Notes: a model not told the origin generated them from the letters alone. A stretch of 45,331 nucleotides of DNA from an uncultured Clostridia bacterium (GCA_934149165.1 CAKPDY010000012.1:1-45331); one strand, 5' to 3'; numbered from the stretch's first letter, positions 7,993 to 16,136 are shown. Translations and numbers: made by a program.

Positions 7993-8943
7993 ATGGCATA
8001 TAATATGAAAGAAATAATAGCTAACAAACCTGCAAGATTTACAGCTGGTCATAGAATGTGTGCTGGTTGTGGTGCACCTGTTGTTGGAAGAACTGTATTA
8101 AGAGCTTTAAAGCCAGAAGATCATGCAGTAATTACATCTGCAACAGGATGTATGGAGGTTTCTACATTCATTTATCCATATACAGCATGGACAGACTCAT
8201 TTATCCATACTGCTTTTGAATGTGCTGGTGCAACTTGTTCAGGTGTTGAAGCAGCATATAAATCATTAAAAAAGCACGGTAAGTTACCTGCTAATGAAAA
8301 CACAAAATTCATTGCTTTTGGTGGTGATGGTGGTACTTATGATATAGGACTTCAAAGTTTATCTGGTGCTATGGAAAGAGGTCATGACATGGTATATGTA
8401 TGTTATGATAATGGTGCATATATGAATACTGGTATTCAACGTTCTAGTGCTACGCCAAAATTCGCAGATACTACAACAAGTCCTGCAGGTAGTGTAATAC
8501 CTGGCAAAATGCAAGCTAGAAAAGATTTAACTAAAATTATGGTTGGGCACCACATTCCTTATGTTGCACAAAGTATTGCAATAAATAATTTTAAGGACTT
8601 ATATGAAAAATCTGAAAAAGCAATTTATACAGAAGGTCCTGCATTTTTAAATGTTATGGCACCTTGCCCTAGAGGATGGGGTTATCCTACAGATATGTTA
8701 ATGGAAATTAATAAGCTTGCAGTTGAAACTTGTTATTGGCCTTTATATGAGGTTATAGATGGAAAATACCATATTAATTATAAACCAGCAAATAAAAAAC
8801 CTATTGAAGAATTCTTGAAACCTCAAAGACGTTTTAAACATATGTTTAAACCTGGAAATGAATGGATGATTGAAGAATTCCAAAAAGAAGTTGATGCTAG
8901 ATGGCAAGAATTGTTAGATTTAGAAGAAATTACTAATAGATAA
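7993..8943 (+). CDS. porB: Pyruvate:ferredoxin oxidoreductase, beta subunit
   Basis: Beta subunit of 316 residues that binds TPP diphosphate and one [4Fe-4S] cluster. Cysteines sit at C-A-G-C (23 and 26) and T-G-C (about 53), with a further conserved cysteine near 225 (A-P-C-P-R-G-W). The TPP motif G-D-G-G-T is at 111-115, followed by D-N-G-A-Y-M-N-T-G-I-Q around 139-149. AAAGGAG lies nine bases before the ATG. The operon ends with a clear terminator at 8983. Confidence 0.94.
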   Translation: MAYNMKEIIANKPARFTAGHRMCAGCGAPVVGRTVLRALKPEDHAVITSATGCMEVSTFIYPYTAWTDSFIHTAFECAGATCSGVEAAYKSLKKHGKLPANENTKFIAFGGDGGTYDIGLQSLSGAMERGHDMVYVCYDNGAYMNTGIQRSSATPKFADTTTSPAGSVIPGKMQARKDLTKIMVGHHIPYVAQSIAINNFKDLYEKSEKAIYTEGPAFLNVMAPCPRGWGYPTDMLMEINKLAVETCYWPLYEVIDGKYHINYKPANKKPIEEFLKPQRRFKHMFKPGNEWMIEEFQKEVDARWQELLDLEEITNR

Positions 8944-8982
8944 TAAAAATATTATGATATAATTTTTTCTTATACCAGTTAG

Positions 8983-9017
8983 AAAAAACGTGAAATATGT
9001 TTATTTCACGTTTTTTT
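8983..9017 (+). terminator. Terminator of the por operon
   Basis: AAAAAACGTGAAATA pairs with TATTTCACGTTTTTT around a short loop and ends in a run of seven T. It can also end the convergent gene at 9059. Confidence 0.88.
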
Positions 9018-9058
9018 AATCTATATATAATTTACTATTTTGCAAATTTGAAAATGTT

Positions 9059-9397
9059 TTATGCATTTGCATTTGCCCATCTTGTAACCTTTATTTTTCT
9101 GTATACATCTAATATGTATGAATATTTATGATATTCATCTTCCCAAACTTCTTTTGGAACTTTGTCGTAAATTTTAAATAATCTTTCTGCTTCTAATAAA
9201 AATACTAGTTGTTCTTGTTGAGTCATTTTTGCACATTTTTTTGAAAATTTATATAGCATATCTAATTCTTGTGTTGCATTTAAAAATTTCCAAAAATCTT
9301 TTACATTCATTCCATTTGATTTAATTAATACTATTATGTATCCTGCTATTCCAGTTATTATAAGTAATAAAATATATACTATTTTTAATATTACCAT
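9059..9397 (-). CDS. Unknown protein with one N-terminal membrane helix
   Basis: A 112-residue protein I do not recognise. A membrane helix covers about residues 1-25 and is followed by a soluble, mostly helical region rich in aromatic and charged residues (W-K-F-L, Q-Q-E-Q-L-V-F-L-L-E-A-E-R-L-F). I start it at ATG 9397 because AAGGTGG stands five bases before it; the upstream GTG at 9406 overlaps that ribosome site. Its promoter (TTGCAA-N17-TATAAT) is embedded in the TGTAAT repeat array at 9438-9503, so an OmpR-family regulator probably controls it. It is divergent from a cation efflux gene. Confidence 0.7.
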   Translation of the reverse strand: MVILKIVYILLLIITGIAGYIIVLIKSNGMNVKDFWKFLNATQELDMLYKFSKKCAKMTQQEQLVFLLEAERLFKIYDKVPKEVWEDEYHKYSYILDVYRKIKVTRWANANA

Positions 9398-9423
9398 ATT
9401 TACCACCTTCTATCATATAATTA

Positions 9424-9452
9424 ATTATACCATATTTGTAATATATTTGCAA
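9424..9452 (-). promoter_or_regulatory. Promoter of the 112-residue membrane protein
   Basis: The minus strand reads TTGCAA (9452-9447), 17 bases, TATAAT (9429-9424), with TATGG directly before the -10. The -35 and spacer coincide with two units of the 11-bp repeat array. Confidence 0.75.
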
Positions 9453-9503
9453 ACTTACTGTAATATAATTGTAATGTATTTGTAATATGATTGTAATATT
9501 TCT
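9438..9503. promoter_or_regulatory. Six-unit 11-bp direct-repeat operator array (TGTAAT-N5)
   Basis: The units begin at 9437, 9448, 9459, 9470, 9481 and 9492, each with a T before the listed base. They read TGTAAT, TGCAAA, TGTAAT, TGTAAT, TGTAAT, TGTAAT, each followed by five bases, so the period is exactly 11. This is the layout known for OmpR-family regulators: the WalR box TGTWAH-N5-TGTWAH, or the PhoP box TTHACA repeats on the other strand. The array covers the minus promoter at 9424-9452 and ends eight bases before the plus -35 at 9511. The regulator's identity is inferred. Confidence 0.75.
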
Positions 9504-9510
9504 TTTTTTA

Positions 9511-9538
9511 TTGACACAATTTAACTGTATGATATAAT
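9511..9538 (+). promoter_or_regulatory. Promoter of the cation efflux gene
   Basis: TTGACA (9511-9516), 16 bases, TATAAT (9533-9538), just downstream of the repeat array. Confidence 0.82.
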
Positions 9539-9573
9539 TATTTTTAATATTCAAAAACAAGGAGGTTTTTTAA

Positions 9574-10434
9574 GTGGAACAAAGATTTAAACAAACTAAA
9601 CGTGCTGGAATACTAGGAATTACTGGAAATATATTTTTATTAATAATAAAAGGAACAATTGGTTTTATTTGCAAAAGTCAAGCAATGATAGCAGATGCAG
9701 CAAATAGTGCTGGTGACATTTTTGCATCATTAATGACATTTATAGGAAATAAAATAGCAAGTGAACCACAAGATGAATCACATAATTTTGGGCATGGGAA
9801 AGCAGAATATATATTTTCTTTATTTATTAGTATTTCAATGATTGTAGTTAGTATAAAATTATTATTTGATTCAGTTGTATCTTTAATAAACAAAAATACT
9901 TTTGAATTTTCGTGGTTCTTAGTTTTAGTATGTATAATAACAATTATTGTTAAGCTTTTATTATATTTATATACAAACAAACTTGCAAAAAAATACAACA
10001 ATATTCTTCTTGAAGCAAACAAAAAAGACCACAGAAACGATTGTATTGTAACTAGTTTTACACTTATTTCTGTATTATTAAGTTTAATGAATATTTATTG
10101 GTTTGATGGTTTGGTAGGAATTGGAATTTCTGTTTGGATTTGTTATACTGGTATTAAAATTTTTATTGAAAGCTTTAATGTTTTAATGGATATTTCAATA
10201 GACACTGAAACTAAGCTTTTAATTTTAGATTTAATTAAAAGCTATGAAAAGGTTAAAAAATTTGATAGTTTTTCATCTGCACCTGTTGGTTATCAATATC
10301 TAATATATTTTACAATTTATGTTGATGGTAATATGACAACTTATGAAAGTCATAAACTTGCTGATGACATTGAAATTCAAATTACAAAGCTAGATAAAGT
10401 TTACAAGACTGTTGTTCATGTTGAACCTATTTAA
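9574..10434 (+). CDS. Cation diffusion facilitator (CDF) efflux protein
   Basis: Membrane antiporter of 286 residues that exports divalent metal ions in exchange for protons. It has six likely membrane helices in the first 200 residues, with metal-site motifs D-A-A-N-S-A-G-D (about 43-50), the conserved H-N-F-G-H-G-K-A-E loop (about 69-77) and H-R-N-D (about 151-154) in helix V. The C-terminal cytoplasmic domain ends with H-V-E-P-I. Metal choice (Mn, Fe, Zn) cannot be read from this. The start is GTG at 9574, with AGGAGG nine bases upstream. The neighbouring operator array may link it to a two-component system. Confidence 0.92.
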   Translation: MEQRFKQTKRAGILGITGNIFLLIIKGTIGFICKSQAMIADAANSAGDIFASLMTFIGNKIASEPQDESHNFGHGKAEYIFSLFISISMIVVSIKLLFDSVVSLINKNTFEFSWFLVLVCIITIIVKLLLYLYTNKLAKKYNNILLEANKKDHRNDCIVTSFTLISVLLSLMNIYWFDGLVGIGISVWICYTGIKIFIESFNVLMDISIDTETKLLILDLIKSYEKVKKFDSFSSAPVGYQYLIYFTIYVDGNMTTYESHKLADDIEIQITKLDKVYKTVVHVEPI

Positions 10435-10440
10435 TATAAT

Positions 10441-10482
10441 AAAAATTGGATAAATATGTTATAACATATTTATCCAATTTTT
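10441..10482. terminator. Bidirectional terminator between convergent genes
   Basis: A long stem (AAAAATTGGATAAATATG against its complement) with T runs on both sides. It separates the CDF gene from the convergent mscS-like gene, whose stop begins at 10490. Confidence 0.88.
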
Positions 10483-10487
10483 TTATA

Positions 10488-11522
10488 TTAATTTTGTATT
10501 ACAATTTTAGTAGGATATGCTAATTCTACTTTTTCTTTTTCAAGTATACTTAGTATTAGCATATTAATATCACTTTTAAATTTTAAAAACTCTGTATATT
10601 CCACAATTCCAGTATAAAAATAAATATTAAGTACAATTGCATCTTCCGAAATATTTGTAAAATTAATATTTATATTATCTTGAATTATGTCTTTATTAGT
10701 TTTTAAAACAAATTTTATTCTATTACTTATTTCTTTTAATGTTGCTACATTTGAGTTTAATTTAAATCTTAAATTAAACTCATATTTTCTTTTAATGTTC
10801 TTACTCCAGTTAACAACCTTTCCATCTGCTAATACAGAATTTGGTACAGTAATTAGTGAATTATCCATTGTTCTTATTCTTGTTGTTCTAAAACTTATAT
10901 CTTCTATTGTTCCTGAAATTTTATCTATTTCTATATAATCACCAACTATAAAAGTTTTATCTGATAAAATTGCAAAACCTGCAAATAAATTTTTTGCTAT
11001 ATCTTGTGCTGCTAATGCTATAACAACACCACTTAATCCTAACCCAGTAATAATTCCACTTAAATCATACCCTAATTCTGCAATTATTATAAATACACCA
11101 ATTGTATAAATTAATCCTTTTATTAGTCTTGTAATAAATTTTATAGAACCTTCACCTTTTTTATTATCTTTTACAATTTTTTTTATAAAATTCATTTTAG
11201 GATCCATAAAATCTGCAACTAATCCTGTTATTAAAATAATTAATGCTATTTTGATAATTTTATTAAATATAGTTGTAAAATTTGCTGGCAACTGTAAAAA
11301 TGAAATACTAAAAAATATTCCTAATATTATAAAAATAAATTTTAAATTTCTATATATTGGTTTTCCATTAATTTTAATGTTTCTAACTTTAAATAATTTA
11401 CTTATTAATTTTGCAAACACAGAACTAAAAGCTATAAATAATACAAGTATTAATACTGCTATTAATATTTCTACCGCTTCTTTGTTTTGAATCACTTCAA
11501 ATATATTTTTAATATTTTCCAT
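10488..11522 (-). CDS. Small-conductance mechanosensitive channel, MscS family
   Basis: A 344-residue pore protein that opens under membrane tension to release solutes on osmotic downshock. It has several N-terminal helices (about 15-40, 60-80, 88-106, 135-155), then the pore-lining TM3 rich in glycine and alanine (G-L-G-L-S-G-V-V-I-A-L-A-A-Q-D, about 160-175). The beta domain follows (F-I-V-G-D-Y-I-E-I, I-S-G-T-I-E-D-I-S-F-R-T-T-R-I-R, V-P-N-S). The C-terminus is short. The gene is followed by a transcription terminator and lies 22 bases behind the transketolase C-subunit gene, with which it may be co-transcribed. Confidence 0.9.
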   Translation of the reverse strand: MENIKNIFEVIQNKEAVEILIAVLILVLFIAFSSVFAKLISKLFKVRNIKINGKPIYRNLKFIFIILGIFFSISFLQLPANFTTIFNKIIKIALIILITGLVADFMDPKMNFIKKIVKDNKKGEGSIKFITRLIKGLIYTIGVFIIIAELGYDLSGIITGLGLSGVVIALAAQDIAKNLFAGFAILSDKTFIVGDYIEIDKISGTIEDISFRTTRIRTMDNSLITVPNSVLADGKVVNWSKNIKRKYEFNLRFKLNSNVATLKEISNRIKFVLKTNKDIIQDNININFTNISEDAIVLNIYFYTGIVEYTEFLKFKSDINMLILSILEKEKVELAYPTKIVIQN

Positions 11523-11544
11523 TATTTGTTTTTCTTCCCTTTCC

Positions 11545-12474
11545 TTAACTTAAAACTGCATTTACTATTGCTTGTGAATCTATTTCAAAATATTTCATTA
11601 ACTCTACTGCATTACCAGATTTTCCAAATGTATCATTTATACCTAATCTAGTAACTTTTGTAGGAAATTCTTCTGCTAGTACTTCACAAATAGCACTTCC
11701 TAGCCCTCCAATTATATTATGATCTTCAACTGTTATTAATTTTTCAGTTTCTTTAGCACATCTTATAATAGTTTCTTTATCTATTGGTTTTATTGTATGA
11801 ATATCAACTACTCTTACATATTTTCCCTGTTTTTCTAATTCTTCTTTTGCTTTTAAAGCTTCTGCTACACATACACCTGTTGCAAAAATTGTAGCATCTT
11901 GTCCTTTTCCTATTTGTTTTGCCTTTCCTATTTCAAATTTTTCATTTTCATCATATATTGTTGGAGTTGCAAGTCTTGATAAACGAACATAACAAGGTCC
12001 ATTTAATTTACTAATTTCTTTTATTATAAATTTTGTTTCAATATCATCACTTGGAGAAAACACCTTTAAATTTGGTAATGTTCTCATCATTGCTATATCT
12101 TCAAGCATTTGATGTGTTGCTCCATCTTCACCTACTGTAACTCCTGCATGTGTTGCACAAATTTTAACATTCAAATTTGGATAACATACACTGTTTCTAA
12201 TTTGATCATAAGCTCTTCCTGCTGCAAATACTGCAAAAGTACTTGCAAATGGAATTTTACCACATGTAGCAAAACCAGCTGCTGTTCCTATCATATCTTG
12301 TTCCGCAATTCCCATATCAAAAAATCTATTTTGAAATTTTTTTGCAAATATATTTGTTTTAGTTGCTGTTGATAAATCAGCATCTAATACTACTATATTT
12401 TCATTTTCTTCGCCTATTTGTTCTAGTATTTCTCCATAACTTTGGCGTGTTGCAATTTTTTTATTAATATCCAT
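11545..12474 (-). CDS. Transketolase, C-terminal subunit
   Basis: C-terminal half of a split transketolase (309 residues), supplying the pyrimidine-binding and C-terminal domains. It begins with the conserved R-Q-S-Y-G-E-I-L and D-A-D-L. The pyrimidine-domain motif F-F-D-M-G-I-A-E-Q-D-M-I-G-T-A-A-G is around 51-67, and A-T-H-A-G-V-T-V-G-E-D-G-A-T-H-Q is near 107. It acts with the N-subunit encoded at 13599-14424 in the non-oxidative pentose phosphate pathway. The two halves are usually adjacent; here a PHP-domain gene lies between them. Confidence 0.92.
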   Translation of the reverse strand: MDINKKIATRQSYGEILEQIGEENENIVVLDADLSTATKTNIFAKKFQNRFFDMGIAEQDMIGTAAGFATCGKIPFASTFAVFAAGRAYDQIRNSVCYPNLNVKICATHAGVTVGEDGATHQMLEDIAMMRTLPNLKVFSPSDDIETKFIIKEISKLNGPCYVRLSRLATPTIYDENEKFEIGKAKQIGKGQDATIFATGVCVAEALKAKEELEKQGKYVRVVDIHTIKPIDKETIIRCAKETEKLITVEDHNIIGGLGSAICEVLAEEFPTKVTRLGINDTFGKSGNAVELMKYFEIDSQAIVNAVLS

Positions 12475-12535
12475 AACATTTACCTTATGTTAGTTATTCA
12501 AAATTTTCATTTGCTATACTAACATAACTCCTTTC

Positions 12536-13486
12536 TTAATTTACTTTTGCTTGAAAATTTTCTGAATTTAGCAATAATTGTTTTCCTTTAAATAATTTAG
12601 TATACCACTTTTCTTTATTCCAATCATACATAATATAATCAGGAATTTTCAAATTTCCAAATCCCACACCAAGATTTATTCCTGGTTTATTGGTACCATG
12701 GTAATCACATCCACCACTTTTGTATAAATTTTTTTCTTCACATAAATTTGAAATATATTCAATTTGTTCATCTAAAAATTTTGTATAATAACATTCTATA
12801 CCATCAATTTTATAATTATCTATAATTTCATTTATAAACTGTTTCTTATCTTTTGCCCAGTCATATATATACATATGTGCTACAAAAGCTACTCCTTTTG
12901 CTTTATGTATTATTGATATACATTCATCTAATGTTGGATAATCTTTTGTTTTATCTATATAAAAATCTGATTGTTTATTATATAAATAATTATATCTAAA
13001 ATTATCCAAACTTTCCCACATATCTTTTGGACATTTTTGTTCATTTTCAGAATATTTTTTTATTTCTTTATAAATTAATAATGTTGCCCAATCCTTTTCC
13101 TTATCCCATTTTAATTCTTCAAAAGGCGTTAATTTTAAATTCATTTTTTTGCATGCATTATAAAAATGTTTTAAGTATTTTTCTTGCAAAACCTCATGTT
13201 TTGGATAGTAAATTTTTAACATTTTCTTCATTTTTTTTACATTATAATTATATCCTAAAATATCTATTAGTCTACCTTTATATCCACACTTTAACTCAAT
13301 ACCTTTAATTATTTTTCCACTATATAATTCATTTACTTTTACTTTTTTTAAAATATCATATACATCACAATTATCATGGTCTGTTATAGAAATGCAATTT
13401 AAACCTATTTGTTGTGATTTTTTTAGTATTTCCTCTACAGTATCAGATCCATCTGAATTGTTTGAATGAATGTGCAAATCTATCAT
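12536..13486 (-). CDS. PHP-domain metal-dependent phosphoesterase
   Basis: A 316-residue protein of the PHP family (the YciV/TrpH-like phosphoesterase group). The N-terminal M-I-D-L-H-I-H-S-N-N-S-D-G-S holds the first metal ligands. I-T-D-H-D-N (about 35-40), a central A-H-M-Y and C-terminal G-G-C-D-Y-H-G (about 258-264) complete the metal-binding pattern. The substrate is unknown; RNA/DNA nucleotides or histidinol phosphate occur in the family. No ribosome site precedes the ATG. A 9-codon frame (13515-13486) ends by overlapping it (TAATG), so translation may be coupled. It is embedded between the two transketolase genes. Confidence 0.85.
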   Translation of the reverse strand: MIDLHIHSNNSDGSDTVEEILKKSQQIGLNCISITDHDNCDVYDILKKVKVNELYSGKIIKGIELKCGYKGRLIDILGYNYNVKKMKKMLKIYYPKHEVLQEKYLKHFYNACKKMNLKLTPFEELKWDKEKDWATLLIYKEIKKYSENEQKCPKDMWESLDNFRYNYLYNKQSDFYIDKTKDYPTLDECISIIHKAKGVAFVAHMYIYDWAKDKKQFINEIIDNYKIDGIECYYTKFLDEQIEYISNLCEEKNLYKSGGCDYHGTNKPGINLGVGFGNLKIPDYIMYDWNKEKWYTKLFKGKQLLLNSENFQAKVN

Positions 13487-13598
13487 TATTTAATTTGTAT
13501 GATATATTTTTGCATATTTAAATAATCATACACTCCTTACATAAAATTTAGGTTTTTATTTTGGTATACCTATACACCTTTTATAATACGTATATTTC

Positions 13599-14424
13599 TT
13601 AATTATTACATAACTCTTTAATTGCAATATTATATTGTTCTTCATTTGGTGACTTTCCATGCCATTCAACATTGTTTTCCATAAAAGACACACCTTTTCC
13701 CTTAATTGTTTTTGCTATTATTGCAGTTGGCATTCCTTTTGTTAACTTAGCTTCATCAAAAGCATCTATAATTTGTTCAATATTATTTCCATCTATTGAA
13801 ATTACTTTAAAACCGAAACTTTCAAATTTTCTTTCTATATTATTTAATCCTTTTACATTTTGAATTTCTCCATCTATTTGTAAATTATTATTATCTACAA
13901 TAACACACAAATTATCTAATTTATATTTTGATGAAGTCATTGCTGCTTCCCAAATTTGGCCTTCTTCTATTTCTCCATCACCTAATAAACAATAAACTCT
14001 ATATCCCATTTCATCTAATTTAGATGATAACGCCATTCCATTGGCAACAGATAATCCTTGTCCTAATGAACCACTTGTCATATCAACTCCTGGAATTTTA
14101 TTCATATCTGGGTGACCTTGTAAATTTGAATTTATTTTTCTGAAACCTGCTAACTCTTTTTCATCAAAATATCCTCTTCTTGCTAAAACACTATATAAAG
14201 CAGGAGAACAATGACCTTTTGATAACACAAATCTATCTCTTTCATTTGCTTTTGGCTCTTGGGGATTTATATTCATTTGATTGAAATATAATACTGTTAA
14301 AATATCTGCACATGATAATGAACCACCTAAATGACCAGAACCGTGCTTTATATACCATTTTAACAACATTTTGTCTAATTTCATTTGCAATTTTTTCTAA
14401 AGCTTCTACTTTTGTAACTTTCAT
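13599..14424 (-). CDS. Transketolase, N-terminal subunit, needs +1 shift at a CGGT codon
   Basis: TPP-binding half of transketolase. The simple open frame begins late (14390) without the family N-terminus. Starting at ATG 14424 gives M-K-V-T-K-V-E-A-L-E-K-I-A-N-E-I-R-Q and continues to V-Y-K-A, then CGGT (14343-14340), then S-G-H-L-G-G-S-L-S in the next frame. Reading CGGT as one glycine restores K-A-G-S-G-H-L-G-G-S, conserved in the family, and yields 274 residues, the normal length. Other motifs are intact: H-P-D near 90, G-S-L-G-Q-G-L-S-V-A-N-G near 105, and the TPP site G-D-G-E-I-E-E-G-Q-I-W-E-A near 139. AAAGG stands 11 bases before the ATG; the in-frame ATG at 14448 has no ribosome site. 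Confidence 0.88.
14340..14343 (-). other. Putative +1 recoding site CGGT (glycine), transketolase
   Basis: In frame after GCA, CGG TTC TGG TCA continues out of the family sequence. Skipping one base gives A-G-S-G-H-L-G-G, conserved in the family, with glycine at residue 28. Confidence 0.75.
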
Positions 14425-14572
14425 AGTTTCATCAACCTTTCTTTTCATGGGAATTTTTTATTTTATTATTGCACAAAAATTGCAATATATTCCATTTACT
14501 TATTTATTATACGAATATTTTACACTTAATATTTTATTTTTGCAAGTATGGTGTTAGCACTTTTGCAATTAG

Positions 14573-14740
14573 ATGTTATGTAGCTCAAGTTGTTTATAAA
14601 TGTTCTGAAGCGTAGTTAAGGTGGGGACCAACAATCTACAATATGTTATAGATTGAAACGAATGTGAAAATCTATTACATATTGTGTGCAGTTGGGGCGG
14701 AGATTCAGAACATTTATAAACAACTTGAGCTACATAACAT
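14573..14740. repeat. Long palindrome with 37-bp perfect arms and nested hairpin
   Basis: Bases 14573-14609 and 14704-14740 are perfect inverted copies. Inside, CCAAC (14628-14632) faces GTTGG (14691-14695), and 14639-14654 pairs with 14669-14684 with one mismatch, giving a three-tier hairpin. No protein is encoded. The gap 14449-14851 otherwise holds the tmRNA promoter and A/T-rich sequence. It could be a miniature inverted-repeat element or a structured RNA. I see no clear target-site duplication. Confidence 0.7.
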
Positions 14741-14762
14741 ATGCTTTTTATTAAAACACCTA

Positions 14763-14791
14763 TTGTATTTCTACTTCAAATATTGTATAAT
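14763..14791 (+). promoter_or_regulatory. Promoter of tmRNA precursor
   Basis: TTGTAT (14763-14768), 17 bases, TATAAT (14786-14791). This leaves a leader of about 55 bases before the mature 5' end, which RNase P would remove. Confidence 0.7.
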
Positions 14792-14851
14792 AAAAAAGCA
14801 AACTGTAATAAATACAAACACCAAAATTTACATTTATTATGTAATATACAT

Positions 14852-15208
14852 GGGGGTGTAATTGGTTTCGACAATTCTTTAGAAATATAAATAGCGAGTA
14901 GTGGATTCTCGTTGGCCACTTAAATAAACGGGAAAATAAATATAAACGCTGATAAAACAGAATTAGCATACGCTGCCTAGTAGTGCAGTGTCGTCTTATA
15001 ATATCTGCCCACGGTTATTAATAAGGCGTCAAATTAGTGGGAAACGAACCTATTTCTTGCTATGGAAATAGTGGGTATTTAATAGCTACTTTAATATAAC
15101 GTTTGTTTGTTAATGTTGTATTAAAGGAATAAAAATAACAAACTGCACTCGGAGAAGTTTATATGGAAAAATTATTGGACAGGGGTTCAACTCCCCTCAC
15201 CTCCACCA
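14852..15208 (+). ncRNA. ssrA: Transfer-messenger RNA (tmRNA)
   Basis: A 357-base tmRNA that rescues stalled ribosomes and tags their products. The tRNA-like part pairs GGGGGTG (14852-14858) with CACCTCC (15198-15204), has the T arm AGGGG/TTCAACT/CCCCT region and an encoded CCA. The 5' portion carries the invariant GGTTTCGACA. The tag frame starts at GCT 14948 and reads A-D-K-T-E-L-A-Y-A-A, then TAG TAG, a typical small hydrophobic degradation tag. Confidence 0.96.
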
Positions 15209-15238
15209 CGAATAACTCCTGCTATAGAATTGAGCATA

Positions 15239-15265
15239 AAAAAAGACCGTTAGAGGTCTTTTTAT
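15239..15265. terminator. Terminator after tmRNA, shared with the convergent PIN gene
   Basis: AAAAAGACC and GGTCTTTTT form a compact stem with T runs on both ends. The PIN gene stop (15264-15262) lies at its edge. Confidence 0.85.
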
Positions 15266-15723
15266 AATTGATTCATTTTATATTTAGTATAGAATTGAAA
15301 TGGACTTAGCACTTCAATCTCATGCTCTTTTCTTAATACATGTTGCTGAGAATTTATATGTTGATCACTAGTAATTAAATATTTGACATTTCCGTCTATA
15401 CAACAATCTACAAATTTATTGTCTGATTTATCATCTATACAATAGTCAGTATTAATAATATGATCTATTTCTTCAACTTGCCACAAACATTTAGATAACG
15501 TAGCTGCTAATGACAAAATATTAAATTCTTTATCTTTAAATGTTTTTCTATTATAAGCTTCTATCAAAATATTATAAAATGTAAAAATTAATTCGTTTTG
15601 CATTTCTTTATTCATTACAAAAGAGATTTTATTAGTAGATTTTAATTTAAAAACAGCCTTGCAATATTCATCTCCTTTAAAAATTCCACTTATAAACACA
15701 TTAGTATCAACAACAACTCTCAC
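15262..15723 (-). CDS. PIN-domain toxin ribonuclease
   Basis: A 153-residue protein of the 'putative toxin of toxin-antitoxin system, PIN family' group (COG1569-like). It starts M-R-V-V-V-D-T-N-V-F-I-S-G, giving the first acidic ligand and the T-N pair. E-L at 43-44, D-N-K-F-V-D near 104-109 and T-S-D (about 118-120) supply the remaining acidic residues. It would cleave RNA when freed from its partner. Its start overlaps the stop of the upstream gene by one base, typical of antitoxin-toxin pairs. It is convergent with tmRNA, a common site of gene acquisition. Confidence 0.85.
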   Translation of the reverse strand: MRVVVDTNVFISGIFKGDEYCKAVFKLKSTNKISFVMNKEMQNELIFTFYNILIEAYNRKTFKDKEFNILSLAATLSKCLWQVEEIDHIINTDYCIDDKSDNKFVDCCIDGNVKYLITSDQHINSQQHVLRKEHEIEVLSPFQFYTKYKMNQL

Positions 15724-15905
15724 TAGATAGCACCATTTTTAACCTTAGCCACTATATCATCAATGTCAGAATCTGTCATTCCAGTTTCTTTAATTAAGGA
15801 AGAACATGTATCGCACAATGTATCCCAGTCATTGTTGCTAGAATTTTCAATTTCATCAATAAGTAGGTCTTCTATAAAAACTTTTTGATTTAATTTTTTA
15901 GCCAT
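15723..15905 (-). CDS. Probable antitoxin partner of the PIN toxin
   Basis: A 60-residue acidic protein that begins M-A-K-K-L-N-Q-K-V-F-I-E-D and has an acidic middle (L-I-D-E-I-E-N-S-S-N-N-D). I do not recognise a DNA-binding fold with certainty. Function is inferred from the one-base overlap with the PIN gene. GGAGGAGG sits six bases before ATG 15905, which I prefer over the in-frame start at 15962. Two promoters at 16004-16069 drive the pair. Confidence 0.7.
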   Translation of the reverse strand: MAKKLNQKVFIEDLLIDEIENSSNNDWDTLCDTCSSLIKETGMTDSDIDDIVAKVKNGAI

Positions 15906-16003
15906 AAATATCCTCCTCCTAAAATATTTTTTATAACCCTTTATTATCATAATATCACCCAATAAATATTATTAACTTAAAATAATAATATGATACTAAA
16001 GAT

Positions 16004-16032
16004 ATTATATCACATTTACATAATATATTCAA
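16004..16032 (-). promoter_or_regulatory. Downstream promoter of the toxin-antitoxin pair
   Basis: The minus strand reads TTGAAT (16032-16027), 17 bases, TATAAT (16009-16004), with GTGA before the -10, the same context as the upstream copy. Confidence 0.72.
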
Positions 16033-16040
16033 GTTGCTTT

Positions 16041-16069
16041 ATTATATCACTTGTTTCTATTATTGTCAA
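16041..16069 (-). promoter_or_regulatory. Upstream consensus promoter of the toxin-antitoxin pair
   Basis: The minus strand reads TTGACA (16069-16064), 17 bases, TATAAT (16046-16041). It is a full consensus and lies in tandem with the promoter at 16004. Confidence 0.82.
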
Positions 16070-16100
16070 TCATTTCAGTACTCTTTTATAACATTATATT

Positions 16101-16136
16101 ATTAATTTAACATATTGTTCAATATGTTAAATTAAT
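16101..16136. repeat. Perfect 16-bp palindrome with 4-base loop
   Basis: ATTAATTTAACATATT and its exact complement flank GTTC. It lies between the sortase stop and the toxin-antitoxin promoters, with no U tract on either strand. It may be an operator or an RNA hairpin. The rest of 15963-16251 is promoter and A/T-rich sequence. Confidence 0.6.
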
